From assembly GCA_023700925.1 (NCBI GenBank), contig JAMPXZ010000003.1, forward strand, positions 1 to 42,066: a stretch of DNA of 42,066 nucleotides, written 5' to 3'. This DNA comes from Oligoflexia bacterium. Its GTDB lineage: Bacteria; Bdellovibrionota; UBA1018. Positions within the stretch are counted from its first letter, which is position 1. The number at the start of each line of letters is the position of its first letter. This document shows positions 25,785 to 34,653 of this stretch, in pieces. Made by a program: the position numbers and the translations under genes. A model generated the notes under the pieces. The model saw nothing but the letters and a program-made list of their open reading frames with translations, ran no database searches and had not been told where the DNA came from.

Positions 25785-26010
25785 TTCCAAAATCTCCTCG
25801 TTTAGTTTGAGCCCGATCGAGCAAGCCCGTTCGCACCAGATACACAAATGGCAGAGCGCTTCTAGCAAGGGACTTGCCAGTATTTTTCATCCTAAGCCGC
25901 TTGAATTTTGTCAATGACTTCCACGGTTAACTATTTGATAAATCAATAGGTATGTAAAAATTCCCTGTCCAAGTCGTGGTCTCTGTCGAAACTTTTGACA
26001 CCGGAGTCGT

Positions 26011-27843
26011 GTGAATTTTTCCAAGCTCAAACGGGTTCTCCTCGGGCAGCCGCTCTCCAGTCACCTCGCGAGCCATGAGCGCATTCCGAAGTGGAAAGCG
26101 CTCGCCGTGCTTTCGTCGGATGCGCTGTCGTCAGTGGCCTATGCGACCGAGGAAATCCTCATTCCTCTCGCAATCGTAGGCCTGGCCGCGCTGGCGTACT
26201 CCCTCCCGGTTTCCCTGGCGATCGTGGCGTTGATCATTATCGTTACGATCTCTTACCGGCAGACGATTGATGCCTATCCGGGCGGTAGCGGCGCGTATTT
26301 CGTCGTGAAGGAGAACCTTGGGGTCCGGGCGGGCCTGGTGGCCGGGGCTTCGCTCATGATTGACTACACCCTCACGGTTGCCGTCTCGGTAGCCGCCGGA
26401 GTGGAGAACATCGCGTCGGCGGTTCCGTTCTTTCAGGGCCATAAAGAGGTCCTCGGGGCGGCGGTGATCGTGGTGATCATGCTCTTTAATCTTCGGGGGA
26501 CCAAGGAGTCGGCCTCCCTCTTCGCGCTGCCGACCTACCTGTTCCTACTGTCGTTCCTTATCCTCATCGGCGCGGGTGCCTGGAAGCTGCTCGCTGGCGA
26601 GATCCCGCCCGCCGCGCCGCTGATCCATGAGACTTACCCCGCGATTCCGCTCTTTCTCCTGCTTCGGGCTTTTTCCTCGGGCTGCACGGCGCTCACGGGA
26701 ATCGAGGCGATCTCCGATGGCGTCTCGCTCTTTCAGCATCCGGCGCACAAGAACGCCAAGACGACGCTCGTGTGGATGAGCGTGATCCTAGTCGCGCTCT
26801 TTCTCGGGATCACGACGCTCGCCCACGTCTATGGCGTCGTGCCGGCCGAGCAGGAGACCGCCGTCTCGGTCCTCGCGCGCAAGGTCTTCGGTGATACCTT
26901 CCTCTATTACGCCCTTCAGGGCTCGACCGCGTTGATTCTGCTTCTGGCGGCCAATACCGCGTACTCGGATTTTCCGAGGCTGTCGTCGTTTCTGGCGAAG
27001 GATCGCTTCCTGCCCCGCCAGCTCGCGAGTCTTGGCGACCGGCTGGTTTTTTCCAACGGCATCCTCGGCCTCAGCTTGACGGCGATCTTCCTGCTCTTCG
27101 TCTTCCAGGGCGATACGCATCGGTTGATCCCGCTCTATGCGATCGGCGTTTTCCTCTCGTTCACGCTCTCGCAGGCCGGAATGGTCCGCCACCACCTGCG
27201 CAGGCGCGGCCCGCGGTGGCTCGGCTCGTTCTTCTTCAATTTTCTAGGCGCGTTCACGACGCTGGTCGTGCTGGTCGTCGTCGCGACGACCAAGTTCCTG
27301 GCCGGCGCGTGGATCGTGATCCTGCTGATCCCGCTCTGCGTATTCGTGTTTTTGCGGATTCGGGAGCATTACGAGCAGGTCGGGCGCGAGCTGACCTTGA
27401 GCGAGCGCAAGCCGCCGCCGCGGCTCGAAGCGGTCAGGCACGCGGTGATCGTCCCGATCTCCGGCCTGCATCGCGGGGTGATCGATGCGCTTCGCTACGC
27501 GCTCTCGATCTCCCACGACGTGCGCGCGTGCTACGTGGAGCTGGACCCCGAGGCGACGGAACGGGTGAGGGGGCAGTGGAGACTCTGGGCGCCCCAGGTT
27601 CCCTTCATCGTTCTTCCATCGCCTTACCGTTCGGTGATCGAGCCGCTGCTCGAGTACATCGACGATGTGGAAAAAACCACGCCCGGCGAGATGCTTACGG
27701 TCGTGATTCCCGAGTTCGTGACGGCCAAGTGGTGGCAGCAGATGCTGCACAACCAGACCGCGTTCCTGATCCGCGCGGCGCTGATGTTCCGGCGCCGCCG
27801 GGTCGTGACGAGCGTGCGCTACCACCTCAAGGGCGATTGCTGA
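26011..27843 (+). CDS. APC-family transporter, KimA-like potassium importer
   Basis: LLGQPLSSHLASHERIPKWKALAVLSSDALSSVAYATEEILIPL...SYRQTIDAYPGGSGAYFVVKENLGVRAGLVAGASLMIDYTLTVAVSVAAG closely follows the KimA/YdaO sequence pattern. GTG start. Confidence 0.85.
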   Translation: MNFSKLKRVLLGQPLSSHLASHERIPKWKALAVLSSDALSSVAYATEEILIPLAIVGLAALAYSLPVSLAIVALIIIVTISYRQTIDAYPGGSGAYFVVKENLGVRAGLVAGASLMIDYTLTVAVSVAAGVENIASAVPFFQGHKEVLGAAVIVVIMLFNLRGTKESASLFALPTYLFLLSFLILIGAGAWKLLAGEIPPAAPLIHETYPAIPLFLLLRAFSSGCTALTGIEAISDGVSLFQHPAHKNAKTTLVWMSVILVALFLGITTLAHVYGVVPAEQETAVSVLARKVFGDTFLYYALQGSTALILLLAANTAYSDFPRLSSFLAKDRFLPRQLASLGDRLVFSNGILGLSLTAIFLLFVFQGDTHRLIPLYAIGVFLSFTLSQAGMVRHHLRRRGPRWLGSFFFNFLGAFTTLVVLVVVATTKFLAGAWIVILLIPLCVFVFLRIREHYEQVGRELTLSERKPPPRLEAVRHAVIVPISGLHRGVIDALRYALSISHDVRACYVELDPEATERVRGQWRLWAPQVPFIVLPSPYRSVIEPLLEYIDDVEKTTPGEMLTVVIPEFVTAKWWQQMLHNQTAFLIRAALMFRRRRVVTSVRYHLKGDC

Positions 27844-27852
27844 CGCCGCTGA

Positions 27853-28374
27853 TTAGAAGGAGCACTCCTGCCGGAGGATCGTCATCAGGCCCGGGACTGA
27901 CGGGCTTGAGTTCAGGTTGTCCTGCAGCTCGCTTTCCTTGGTGAGGAGGGGGACCTGGGTGGTCTTGCCCTGCTCGTCGCGGGCGTAGCCCATGATGATC
28001 AGATCAGTCATCGAATCGCGCATCCCGACGACGAGACGCGTGGGATACCGGCGAGCCTCGGAGAGCTGCTGCCCGATGAAGCGAAACGCTTCGGGAGCGA
28101 GGCGGGAGTCGCGTTCGCGCGTCGTCCACGGAACGACCGGAATGCCGATGATCGCGCCCACGCCCTTGGCGACCCCATGGCCGAACTCGATGGTCCCGTC
28201 GGAAAGGAGCCGGCAGAGGCTCGAAGCCACGAGGTGATCGCCTTCCAGGGCCCCGGAGACCAGGCGCTGCTCGAAGCGCTCGAGAATCGGATAGCGCTCC
28301 GCCGGAGCATCAGCTCCGAACGCGGGGGGGGAGACCAAGGCGGAAATGAACAACAGGGGGAGTATGAACTTCAT
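27853..28374 (-). CDS. Hypothetical secreted protein
   Basis: Signal peptide MKFILPLLFISALVSPPAFGA; no recognised domain. Confidence 0.65.
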   Translation of the reverse strand: MKFILPLLFISALVSPPAFGADAPAERYPILERFEQRLVSGALEGDHLVASSLCRLLSDGTIEFGHGVAKGVGAIIGIPVVPWTTRERDSRLAPEAFRFIGQQLSEARRYPTRLVVGMRDSMTDLIIMGYARDEQGKTTQVPLLTKESELQDNLNSSPSVPGLMTILRQECSF

Positions 28375-28483
28375 GGGTGCACCGTATATTCGCATTTAAA
28401 TCACGCGTCAAACCACGGGGCCGTGGATCTCAAAGGAGCCGGAATCCGGAACCACTGCGGGCGGACGGGCATACTTCCTCGGA

Positions 28484-29386
28484 TCAGTTCAGAAGCGAGA
28501 TCCGGGTGACGGCAAAGAGCAGGAGGGCGGCGGCGACCGCCTGGATGGGGTCCAGGGGCGTCTGCAGGACGACCGTGTTCACGATCACGGCCGTGATGGG
28601 ATAGAGCAGCTCCACGAAGGTGGCGATGCTCGCGGTGGCGCGGGAGAGCCCTCCGTAGTAGCAGACCATGGCGAGAAGACCGGAGATGAAGCTCAGATAA
28701 GCGAAGCTGAGGACCATGCCTTCGGATTGGACGACCGCGAGGGGAATGCCCTGGCCCGACCGGACCATGAGGACCGCGAGGGTGGCGAGTCCGAAGGTGT
28801 ACCGCCAGAACGTCAGGACGGGCGCGTGACTGCGGTTGAGCAGCGCCTTGCCGGCGACGGTGGACGAGGCCCAGATGGCCGCTGCCCCGAGCGCGAAGAC
28901 GACCCCGCGCGAATGGACATCAAGACCTTTGCGGATGAAGGAGAAATCCAGGGTCGGGAAGCTCAGCACCGTCCCGGCTCCGAGCGCGAGCACTGCCCAG
29001 CCGTAGAAGCCGGCCTTGGGGCGCTCACCGAGGAAGAGCAGCGCGAGCAGCATGACCAGGACCGGCTGGAGCTTCTGAAGCAGGATCGCCACCGACGGAT
29101 TGACGTAACGGAAACTCGCCGTGAACAGCAACGTCGCGCCCGCCGAGGCCCCCGCGCCGATCAGCACGAGGCCGAGCCAGCCGCGGGCCGAAAATTTGAA
29201 GAGTCCCCGGGGCCGTTTGACCCAGGCCCAGAGGAGCAGCGCGATCGTCGCGAAAACGTGCTCGAGAAAGACGATCGAGACGGTGTCGAGCTTCTGGAGC
29301 ATCGGATAGCGGAAAGGGGCGTCCGTCGCCCAGAGGACCGCGGCAAAAGCGATGAGGCCGGGACCGAGAAGCGGATTGGCGCGCAT
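28484..29386 (-). CDS. EamA/DMT-superfamily permease
   Basis: Ten-TM-like hydrophobic pattern with GPGLIAFAAVLWATDAPFRYPML...LQKLQPVLVMLLALLFLGERP and FVELLYPITAVIVNTVVL. Confidence 0.85.
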   Translation of the reverse strand: MRANPLLGPGLIAFAAVLWATDAPFRYPMLQKLDTVSIVFLEHVFATIALLLWAWVKRPRGLFKFSARGWLGLVLIGAGASAGATLLFTASFRYVNPSVAILLQKLQPVLVMLLALLFLGERPKAGFYGWAVLALGAGTVLSFPTLDFSFIRKGLDVHSRGVVFALGAAAIWASSTVAGKALLNRSHAPVLTFWRYTFGLATLAVLMVRSGQGIPLAVVQSEGMVLSFAYLSFISGLLAMVCYYGGLSRATASIATFVELLYPITAVIVNTVVLQTPLDPIQAVAAALLLFAVTRISLLN

Positions 29387-29387
29387 G

Positions 29388-30797
29388 TCAGAGCCCTTCG
29401 CTCGCGGAGGATTCCGCAGCCGGCGCCGCGGTAACCCGGGCGCCCGCGGCCTCCTGCCACCAGCGGTTGAAGGTCTCCGCCGCCTGTTGGGCCATGGCCT
29501 CGCGGGCCGCTTCGCGCTTCATCCCGGCGACGTCATCGAAGAGCGCGGGATCGAAGAGGCCGAAGTGCATGTTGCCGGGCTGGTAGTTCTTGGGCTCCGA
29601 GGCGGTCACGTGCCGGAGCAGGGCGCCGAGCGCGGTGTTCGCGGGGGGCGCCTCATGCGGCAGCCCGGCGAGGCGCTGCGAGACGAAGAGCGCCGCGAGC
29701 AGGCCACCCGCCGCTGACTCGACGTAGCCCTCGACGCCGGTGAGCTGGCCCGCGACGTAGACCGTCGGATGCCCTTTGAGCGAGAGGTCCGAGCGCAGGG
29801 CTTTCGGGCCGCAAAGATAGGTGTTGCGATGGATGGAGCCCAGGCGGAGGAACTCCGCGTTGCGCAGGGCGGGGATCAGGCGAAGCACCCGCGACTGCTC
29901 GCCGAACTTCAGCTTCGTCTGGAAGCCCACGAGATTGTACGCGGTGCGGGCGCGGTTCTCGGGCCTGAGCTGCACGACCGCGTGGGGCCGCGCTCCGGTC
30001 CGCGGATCGGTGAGTCCCACGGGCTTCATCGGGCCGAAGCGCAGGCTTTCTCGGCCCGTAGCGACGATCGCCTCGATGGGCTGGCAGCCCTGGAAGAACT
30101 TCTCCTTCTCGAAGGCGCGGGCGGGTACCTTCTCGGCCGTGAGGAGCGCATCGATGAAGGCGTTGTACTCCGGCTCGCTCATCGGGCAGTTGAGGTAGGC
30201 CTTCTCCTCGCCTTTGTCGTAGCGGTTGGCGAGAAAGGCGTGGCTCTGATCGATGCTCGAGGCGTCGACGATGGGGGCGATGGCGTCGTAGAAGTAAAGG
30301 TCGTCGCTGCCGGTGGCCCTGGCGAGCCACTGGCTCAGGGGTTCGGAGGTGAGCGGGCCCGTGGCGAGGACGGTGATCGCGCCGGCAGGCGGTGCCACGA
30401 TCTCCTCGTTCTGAAGGGTGATGTTCGGATGCGTGCGCAGGGTGCGGGTCACGTGTTCGGCAAAAAGCTCGCGGTCCACCGCCAGCGCCTCTCCGCCGGG
30501 CACGGAGTGGGCTCCCGCCGCGCGGAGCACGAGCGAGCCCATCCGGGTCATCTCGGTTTTGAGCATGCCGGGAGCGGAAACCGGCGAGCGCGACTTGAGC
30601 GAGTTGCTGCAAACGAGCTCGGCGCAGCGATCGGTGGAATGCGCCGGCGTCATCTTCGTCGGGCGCATCTCATGAAGGATGATCCGGACGCCGCGCTCGG
30701 CGAGGAAGTAAGCGGCCTCACTGCCAGCCAGACCGGCGCCGACCACATGAACGGATGGGGCGTCAGTGAGGGTGCGCGAGCTCCGCTGGTTTGACAT
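29388..30797 (-). CDS. trmFO: FADH2-dependent tRNA (uracil-5-)-methyltransferase
   Basis: VHVVGAGLAGSEAAYFLAERGVRIILHEMRPTKMTPAHSTDRCAELVCSNSLKS...GPLTSEPLSQWLA...YFYDAIAPIVDASSID; diagnostic of TrmFO/Gid. Confidence 0.96.
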   Translation of the reverse strand: MSNQRSSRTLTDAPSVHVVGAGLAGSEAAYFLAERGVRIILHEMRPTKMTPAHSTDRCAELVCSNSLKSRSPVSAPGMLKTEMTRMGSLVLRAAGAHSVPGGEALAVDRELFAEHVTRTLRTHPNITLQNEEIVAPPAGAITVLATGPLTSEPLSQWLARATGSDDLYFYDAIAPIVDASSIDQSHAFLANRYDKGEEKAYLNCPMSEPEYNAFIDALLTAEKVPARAFEKEKFFQGCQPIEAIVATGRESLRFGPMKPVGLTDPRTGARPHAVVQLRPENRARTAYNLVGFQTKLKFGEQSRVLRLIPALRNAEFLRLGSIHRNTYLCGPKALRSDLSLKGHPTVYVAGQLTGVEGYVESAAGGLLAALFVSQRLAGLPHEAPPANTALGALLRHVTASEPKNYQPGNMHFGLFDPALFDDVAGMKREAAREAMAQQAAETFNRWWQEAAGARVTAAPAAESSASEGL

Positions 30798-30844
30798 GCT
30801 GCCCCTTTATCATAGTAATCCGGTTCGTTACACTCAAAGAACGT

Positions 30845-31768
30845 ATGTTGCTTGAAGAGGCGATCGGAACCTTCCTTCACCATTTGGCGACCCAACGGTC
30901 CGCAAGCGTGCATACGGTGCGGGCCTATCAGTCCGATCTCGAACACTGGGCGTCCCATCTCAAGGCGCAAGCCGGCATCACCGAGCTGGGTCAGCTCGAA
31001 GAGCGGCTGGAACCGCGCGAGGTCCGCGCTTACCTTGCCGGGCTTCATGATGATCACGAGCGGACGTCGATCTGCCGGCGCCTTTCGGCGATCCGGTCGT
31101 TCCTGAGGTTCGCGCGCGGGCGGGAATGGTTGAGCCGGGACATCGGACGCCTCGTGCCCTCGCCCAAGGCGAAACGGACGTTGCCGCGTTTTCTCAAGGT
31201 CGAGGAGGCGCTGGAGCTGGTGACGGCGCCGGATCTGGCGACCCGGCTCGGGCGCAGGGATCGGGCGCTTTTTGAGGTGCTTTACGGCTGCGGGCTGCGC
31301 GTGAGCGAGGCGGTCGGCCTGAACGTTGCCGATGTGCAGCTCGAGCAGGGGTGGGTGCGGGTGATCGGCAAAGGCGACAAGGAGCGTGCCGTGCCGTTCG
31401 GCTCCCCGGCGCGGGCGGCGCTGGAGGCTTATCTCGCGGATCTCAGCGGGAAGCCCGAGGCCACTGCGCCACTTTTCGTGAATTTTCGCGGAACCCGGCT
31501 CAGCTCCCGGAGCGTGGCCCGGATTCTGGTCAAGCATCTGGTCCGGATCGCCGCGTCCAAGACGCTCTCGCCCCATGGGCTGCGGCACAGCTTCGCGACC
31601 CACCTGCTGGCCGCTGGAGCGGATCTTCGGACGATTCAGGAGCTGCTGGGGCACTCGCGACTCTCCACGACCCAGCGCTACACGCATGTGGACCTCGGGG
31701 CGCTGATGGATGAGTATCGGACCGCTCATCCCTTGAATGGTTCGCAAAAACGCGGGACAAAAGGGTAG
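30845..31768 (+). CDS. XerC/XerD-type tyrosine recombinase
   Basis: Core-binding domain TVRAYQSDLEHW; catalytic motifs YGCGLRVSEAVGL, SPHGLRHSFATHLLAAGADLRTIQELLGHSRLSTTQRYTHV. Confidence 0.93.
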   Translation: MLLEEAIGTFLHHLATQRSASVHTVRAYQSDLEHWASHLKAQAGITELGQLEERLEPREVRAYLAGLHDDHERTSICRRLSAIRSFLRFARGREWLSRDIGRLVPSPKAKRTLPRFLKVEEALELVTAPDLATRLGRRDRALFEVLYGCGLRVSEAVGLNVADVQLEQGWVRVIGKGDKERAVPFGSPARAALEAYLADLSGKPEATAPLFVNFRGTRLSSRSVARILVKHLVRIAASKTLSPHGLRHSFATHLLAAGADLRTIQELLGHSRLSTTQRYTHVDLGALMDEYRTAHPLNGSQKRGTKG

Positions 31769-31832
31769 GATAGGACTGCGAAAATAGTTCGTGCGCGGCA
31801 TGCCGCCGGGCTGTTAAGGGTATTCATCAAGC

Positions 31833-32465
31833 ATGGAAAAGCTCGTCGACTTTCTCCTGAACTTCTACGGACCCACGCCGTACTTCGTCATCTTCGGCAT
31901 CCTGCTGGCCTGCGGGCTCGGCCTGCCGATACCGGAGGACATCACGCTTTTCGCGGCGGGCCTGCTTTCGTATTACGGGCTCACCGACGTCTGGACGATG
32001 ATCATCGTCTGCCTGGTCGGCGTCATGGTGGGCGACAGCCTGATCTTCATGCTGGGCGCGGTTTACGGGCGCAAGCTGACCAAGAAGTGGTTTTTCCACA
32101 AGCTCCTGCCCGATGACCGGCTCGAGCTCGTCAAGAAGCAGTTTCACGATCGCGGAACGAAGCTGATCTTTTTCGCGCGGTTCATGCCGGGCCTGCGGGC
32201 ACCGATCTTCTTTTCGGCGGGGACGCTGCATCTGCCGTATCGGGTCTTTTTCTTTTATGACGGCGGCGCCGCGCTCCTCAGTGTTCCGGCGATCGTCGGG
32301 GCGGTCTACTACTTCGGCGACCAGCTCGATCGGGTCGTGAAGATCATTCAACGGGTGGAGCACGGGATCGTGCTGGTGGTGATCGCTGTCGTGCTGGCGG
32401 TCGCCGCTAAATGGTATCTGGGGCACCGAAAATCAGCTAAGCTGAGGAATGCCGGCTCAGGTTGA
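31833..32465 (+). CDS. DedA-family membrane protein
   Basis: LGLPIPEDITLFAAGLLSYYG...GDSLIFMLGAVYGRKL...RFMPGLRAPIFFSAGTLHLPYRVFFFYDGGAALL. Confidence 0.88.
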   Translation: MEKLVDFLLNFYGPTPYFVIFGILLACGLGLPIPEDITLFAAGLLSYYGLTDVWTMIIVCLVGVMVGDSLIFMLGAVYGRKLTKKWFFHKLLPDDRLELVKKQFHDRGTKLIFFARFMPGLRAPIFFSAGTLHLPYRVFFFYDGGAALLSVPAIVGAVYYFGDQLDRVVKIIQRVEHGIVLVVIAVVLAVAAKWYLGHRKSAKLRNAGSG

Positions 32466-32479
32466 GCGGGCTTACCGAT

Positions 32480-33511
32480 ATGAGAGCGGGCGTCTTTTTC
32501 CTTTTCTGCAGCTTGTTCCTGGTCTCGCCGGCGGGAGCCGAATCCGCGCCGGGCAACCTTCTACGAGAGCCTCCCTTGATCGAGATGCCGGAGCTGAGCT
32601 CCGAGCGCTCCCAGGAGCTCGAGGGGAAATGGTGCCAGGAAATGATCGGCGCCGTCAGGCGCATCGGCTGGAAGATCGATCCCTGCAAGGACGTGAAGTG
32701 GCAGGTGGGGGGCTTTTCGGTCCGGGGCAGGCCGCTCGTCTACGCCGAGTTCGGCGATCCCGAGGCCGAGAATACCACGCTGGTCATCTCGGGAGTGCAC
32801 GGGGATGAGCTCACCCCGCAGTACGTCGGCTTCAAGCTCGTGGAGTGGCTGATCCAGAACCGTTCGGATCTCGGAAAGACCCGCGTCGTCGTCGCGCCCA
32901 TGGTGAATCCCGATGGCTTCCTCGCGAGGCGCCGGACCCGGGTCAACGCCAACGGGGTCGACGTCAACCGCAACTTCGATACGAAGGACTGGAGAGATCG
33001 CGCGCTGAAATCCTGGAAGCGGCGTTATCGCTCCGATCCGCGGCGCTTCCCGGGCTTCAAGCCGGGTTCGGAGCCCGAGACCATTTTTCAGGAGCGGCTG
33101 GTCCAGGCGACCCGTCCGCAGAAGATCCTCTCGATCCATTCTCCGCTGAACTTTCTTGATTACGACGGCCCGACGACGTTGTCGCTGGCGAAGTTCCCGA
33201 AGGAGTACGTCCACGAGTGCCTGCGCCTTCGTTCGCGCCTGAAGGCGATTTCCGGCGGATTTTATCCCGGCTCTCTCGGCAACTTCGCCGGGCAGGAGCT
33301 GGGGATCCCGACGCTGACCTTGGAGCTTCCGACGGCTGATCCGCGCAAGGCCGAGCTGTACTGGAAGCGCTTCAGCCAGGGGATCCGGATCATGATCGAG
33401 TTCTCGATGCCGAAGTATTCGGCGATCCCGCTCGACCCCGCTGAGCGGCGCGCGCCGGCGGTGAAGGCGGCCGAGGGCGTCGGCCCGAGCGGCACGCCCG
33501 GCAGCGGATGA
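32480..33511 (+). CDS. M14-family zinc carboxypeptidase (MpaA-like murein peptide amidase)
   Basis: Signal peptide MRAGVFFLFCSLFLVSPAGA; ISGVHGDELTPQ (HxxE), VNANGVDVNRNFDTKDW, LSIHSPLNFLDYDGP, LTLELPT. Alternative TTG start at 32462 overlaps the DedA stop. Confidence 0.85.
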   Translation: MRAGVFFLFCSLFLVSPAGAESAPGNLLREPPLIEMPELSSERSQELEGKWCQEMIGAVRRIGWKIDPCKDVKWQVGGFSVRGRPLVYAEFGDPEAENTTLVISGVHGDELTPQYVGFKLVEWLIQNRSDLGKTRVVVAPMVNPDGFLARRRTRVNANGVDVNRNFDTKDWRDRALKSWKRRYRSDPRRFPGFKPGSEPETIFQERLVQATRPQKILSIHSPLNFLDYDGPTTLSLAKFPKEYVHECLRLRSRLKAISGGFYPGSLGNFAGQELGIPTLTLELPTADPRKAELYWKRFSQGIRIMIEFSMPKYSAIPLDPAERRAPAVKAAEGVGPSGTPGSG

Positions 33512-34653
33512 GCGAAGCGGTTCCCGTCCTCGAGCCCGGCTGCGTGGCCGACTGTCCGGGGTGCAAGTTCCGCGCGCTTAACGCCGGCGAAAGCGATGCA
33601 CGCAAGCAGGACTGGCTCTTGAATCGCCTGGCTCCCTGGGCGGATCGCGTCGGAGCGCTGCGGGCGTCGCCTATCCGATGGGGCTATCGCGAACGCGCCA
33701 CCCTGCGAGCGGAGTGGGCCGGCGACTCCTGGAAGCTCGGGCTGCGGGTGACCAGCCGCGAGGATCCCAAGGGGACGGTGATCGCGATTCCCGAGTGTCC
33801 GGTTCATTCGCCGCGGATTCGCGCGCTGATGGAGCTTCTTTCGCGGAGCCTGCCCGGGCCGGAGCGGCTGCCGCTCGTCTTTGTTTCGGTTTCGGGTTCG
33901 CTCCTGACCCTGGTGGTGAAAGCCAGGGAGGCAGAGCTTGATTTGGCCGCGCTGGGCTTTGGCGAGGCCGGCGCGACGGGCTTGGCAAAGCTGGGCGTTA
34001 CCGGCGTCTTCGTGAACTTCAGCCCCGCGGCGGGGCAACGCGTGTTCTCCAGCCGCGGTTGGCGGCAGCTTTGGGGTGAGCCGCGAGGGCGTCTTGAGCT
34101 CGGCGCCTTGGGCGCGTTTGAGTACGGGCCGGACAGCTTTCAGCAGCTGATTCCGTCCCTTTTCCTGCGGGCAATGGAGGAAGCGCGGGCGTTTCTCGCG
34201 CCGGCTCCGACGGATGCGGTGATCGACCTTTGCTCGGGTCTCGGGGTGTCGCTTCGCCTGTGGAAGCAAAGCGGCGCGCGGACCTTGGGCGTGGAGCTGG
34301 GCGGAGAGGCCGCGGGGCTTGCCGAGCGCAATGCGGGAGCGGGAAGCTGCTTGCGCGGGCGCTGCTCGGAGCGGCTTCCGCAGCTGGACCAGTGGCTGCA
34401 GGAGCGAGAAGGGGCGGGCCGGGTCCTGCTCTTTGCCAACCCGCCGAGGCTCGGGCTCGAGCCCGAGGTGAGGCGCTGGATCGCCGAGCGGGCGAGGCCC
34501 GCGCGGCTTGCCTACCTCTCGTGCAGCGCCGGAACGCTGAGCCGGGATCTATCGGATCTCGAAAAGGCGGGATATGCTGTGCGCAGGATCACCCCGTATG
34601 ACTTCTTTCCTCAGACCCATCATGTCGAAACTCTCGCGCTCCTGGAGCATTAA
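33508..34653 (+). CDS. TrmA/RlmD-like class I SAM-dependent RNA (uracil-5-)-methyltransferase
   Basis: CVADCPGCKFRA (Cys cluster), VIDLCSGLGVSLRL, FANPPRLGLEPEVRRWI, YLSCSAGTLSRDL, PYDFFPQTHHVETLALL. Confidence 0.82.
   Translation: MSEAVPVLEPGCVADCPGCKFRALNAGESDARKQDWLLNRLAPWADRVGALRASPIRWGYRERATLRAEWAGDSWKLGLRVTSREDPKGTVIAIPECPVHSPRIRALMELLSRSLPGPERLPLVFVSVSGSLLTLVVKAREAELDLAALGFGEAGATGLAKLGVTGVFVNFSPAAGQRVFSSRGWRQLWGEPRGRLELGALGAFEYGPDSFQQLIPSLFLRAMEEARAFLAPAPTDAVIDLCSGLGVSLRLWKQSGARTLGVELGGEAAGLAERNAGAGSCLRGRCSERLPQLDQWLQEREGAGRVLLFANPPRLGLEPEVRRWIAERARPARLAYLSCSAGTLSRDLSDLEKAGYAVRRITPYDFFPQTHHVETLALLEH

Noticed and set aside
25915-26010. c-di-AMP (ydaO) riboswitch upstream of the kimA-like gene
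   Set aside because: The 96-nt leader is too short and lacks recognisable ydaO-yuaA motif elements.
30650-31801. 383-aa minus ORF over xerC/D
   Set aside because: Shadow ORF; the + strand has all tyrosine-recombinase catalytic motifs.
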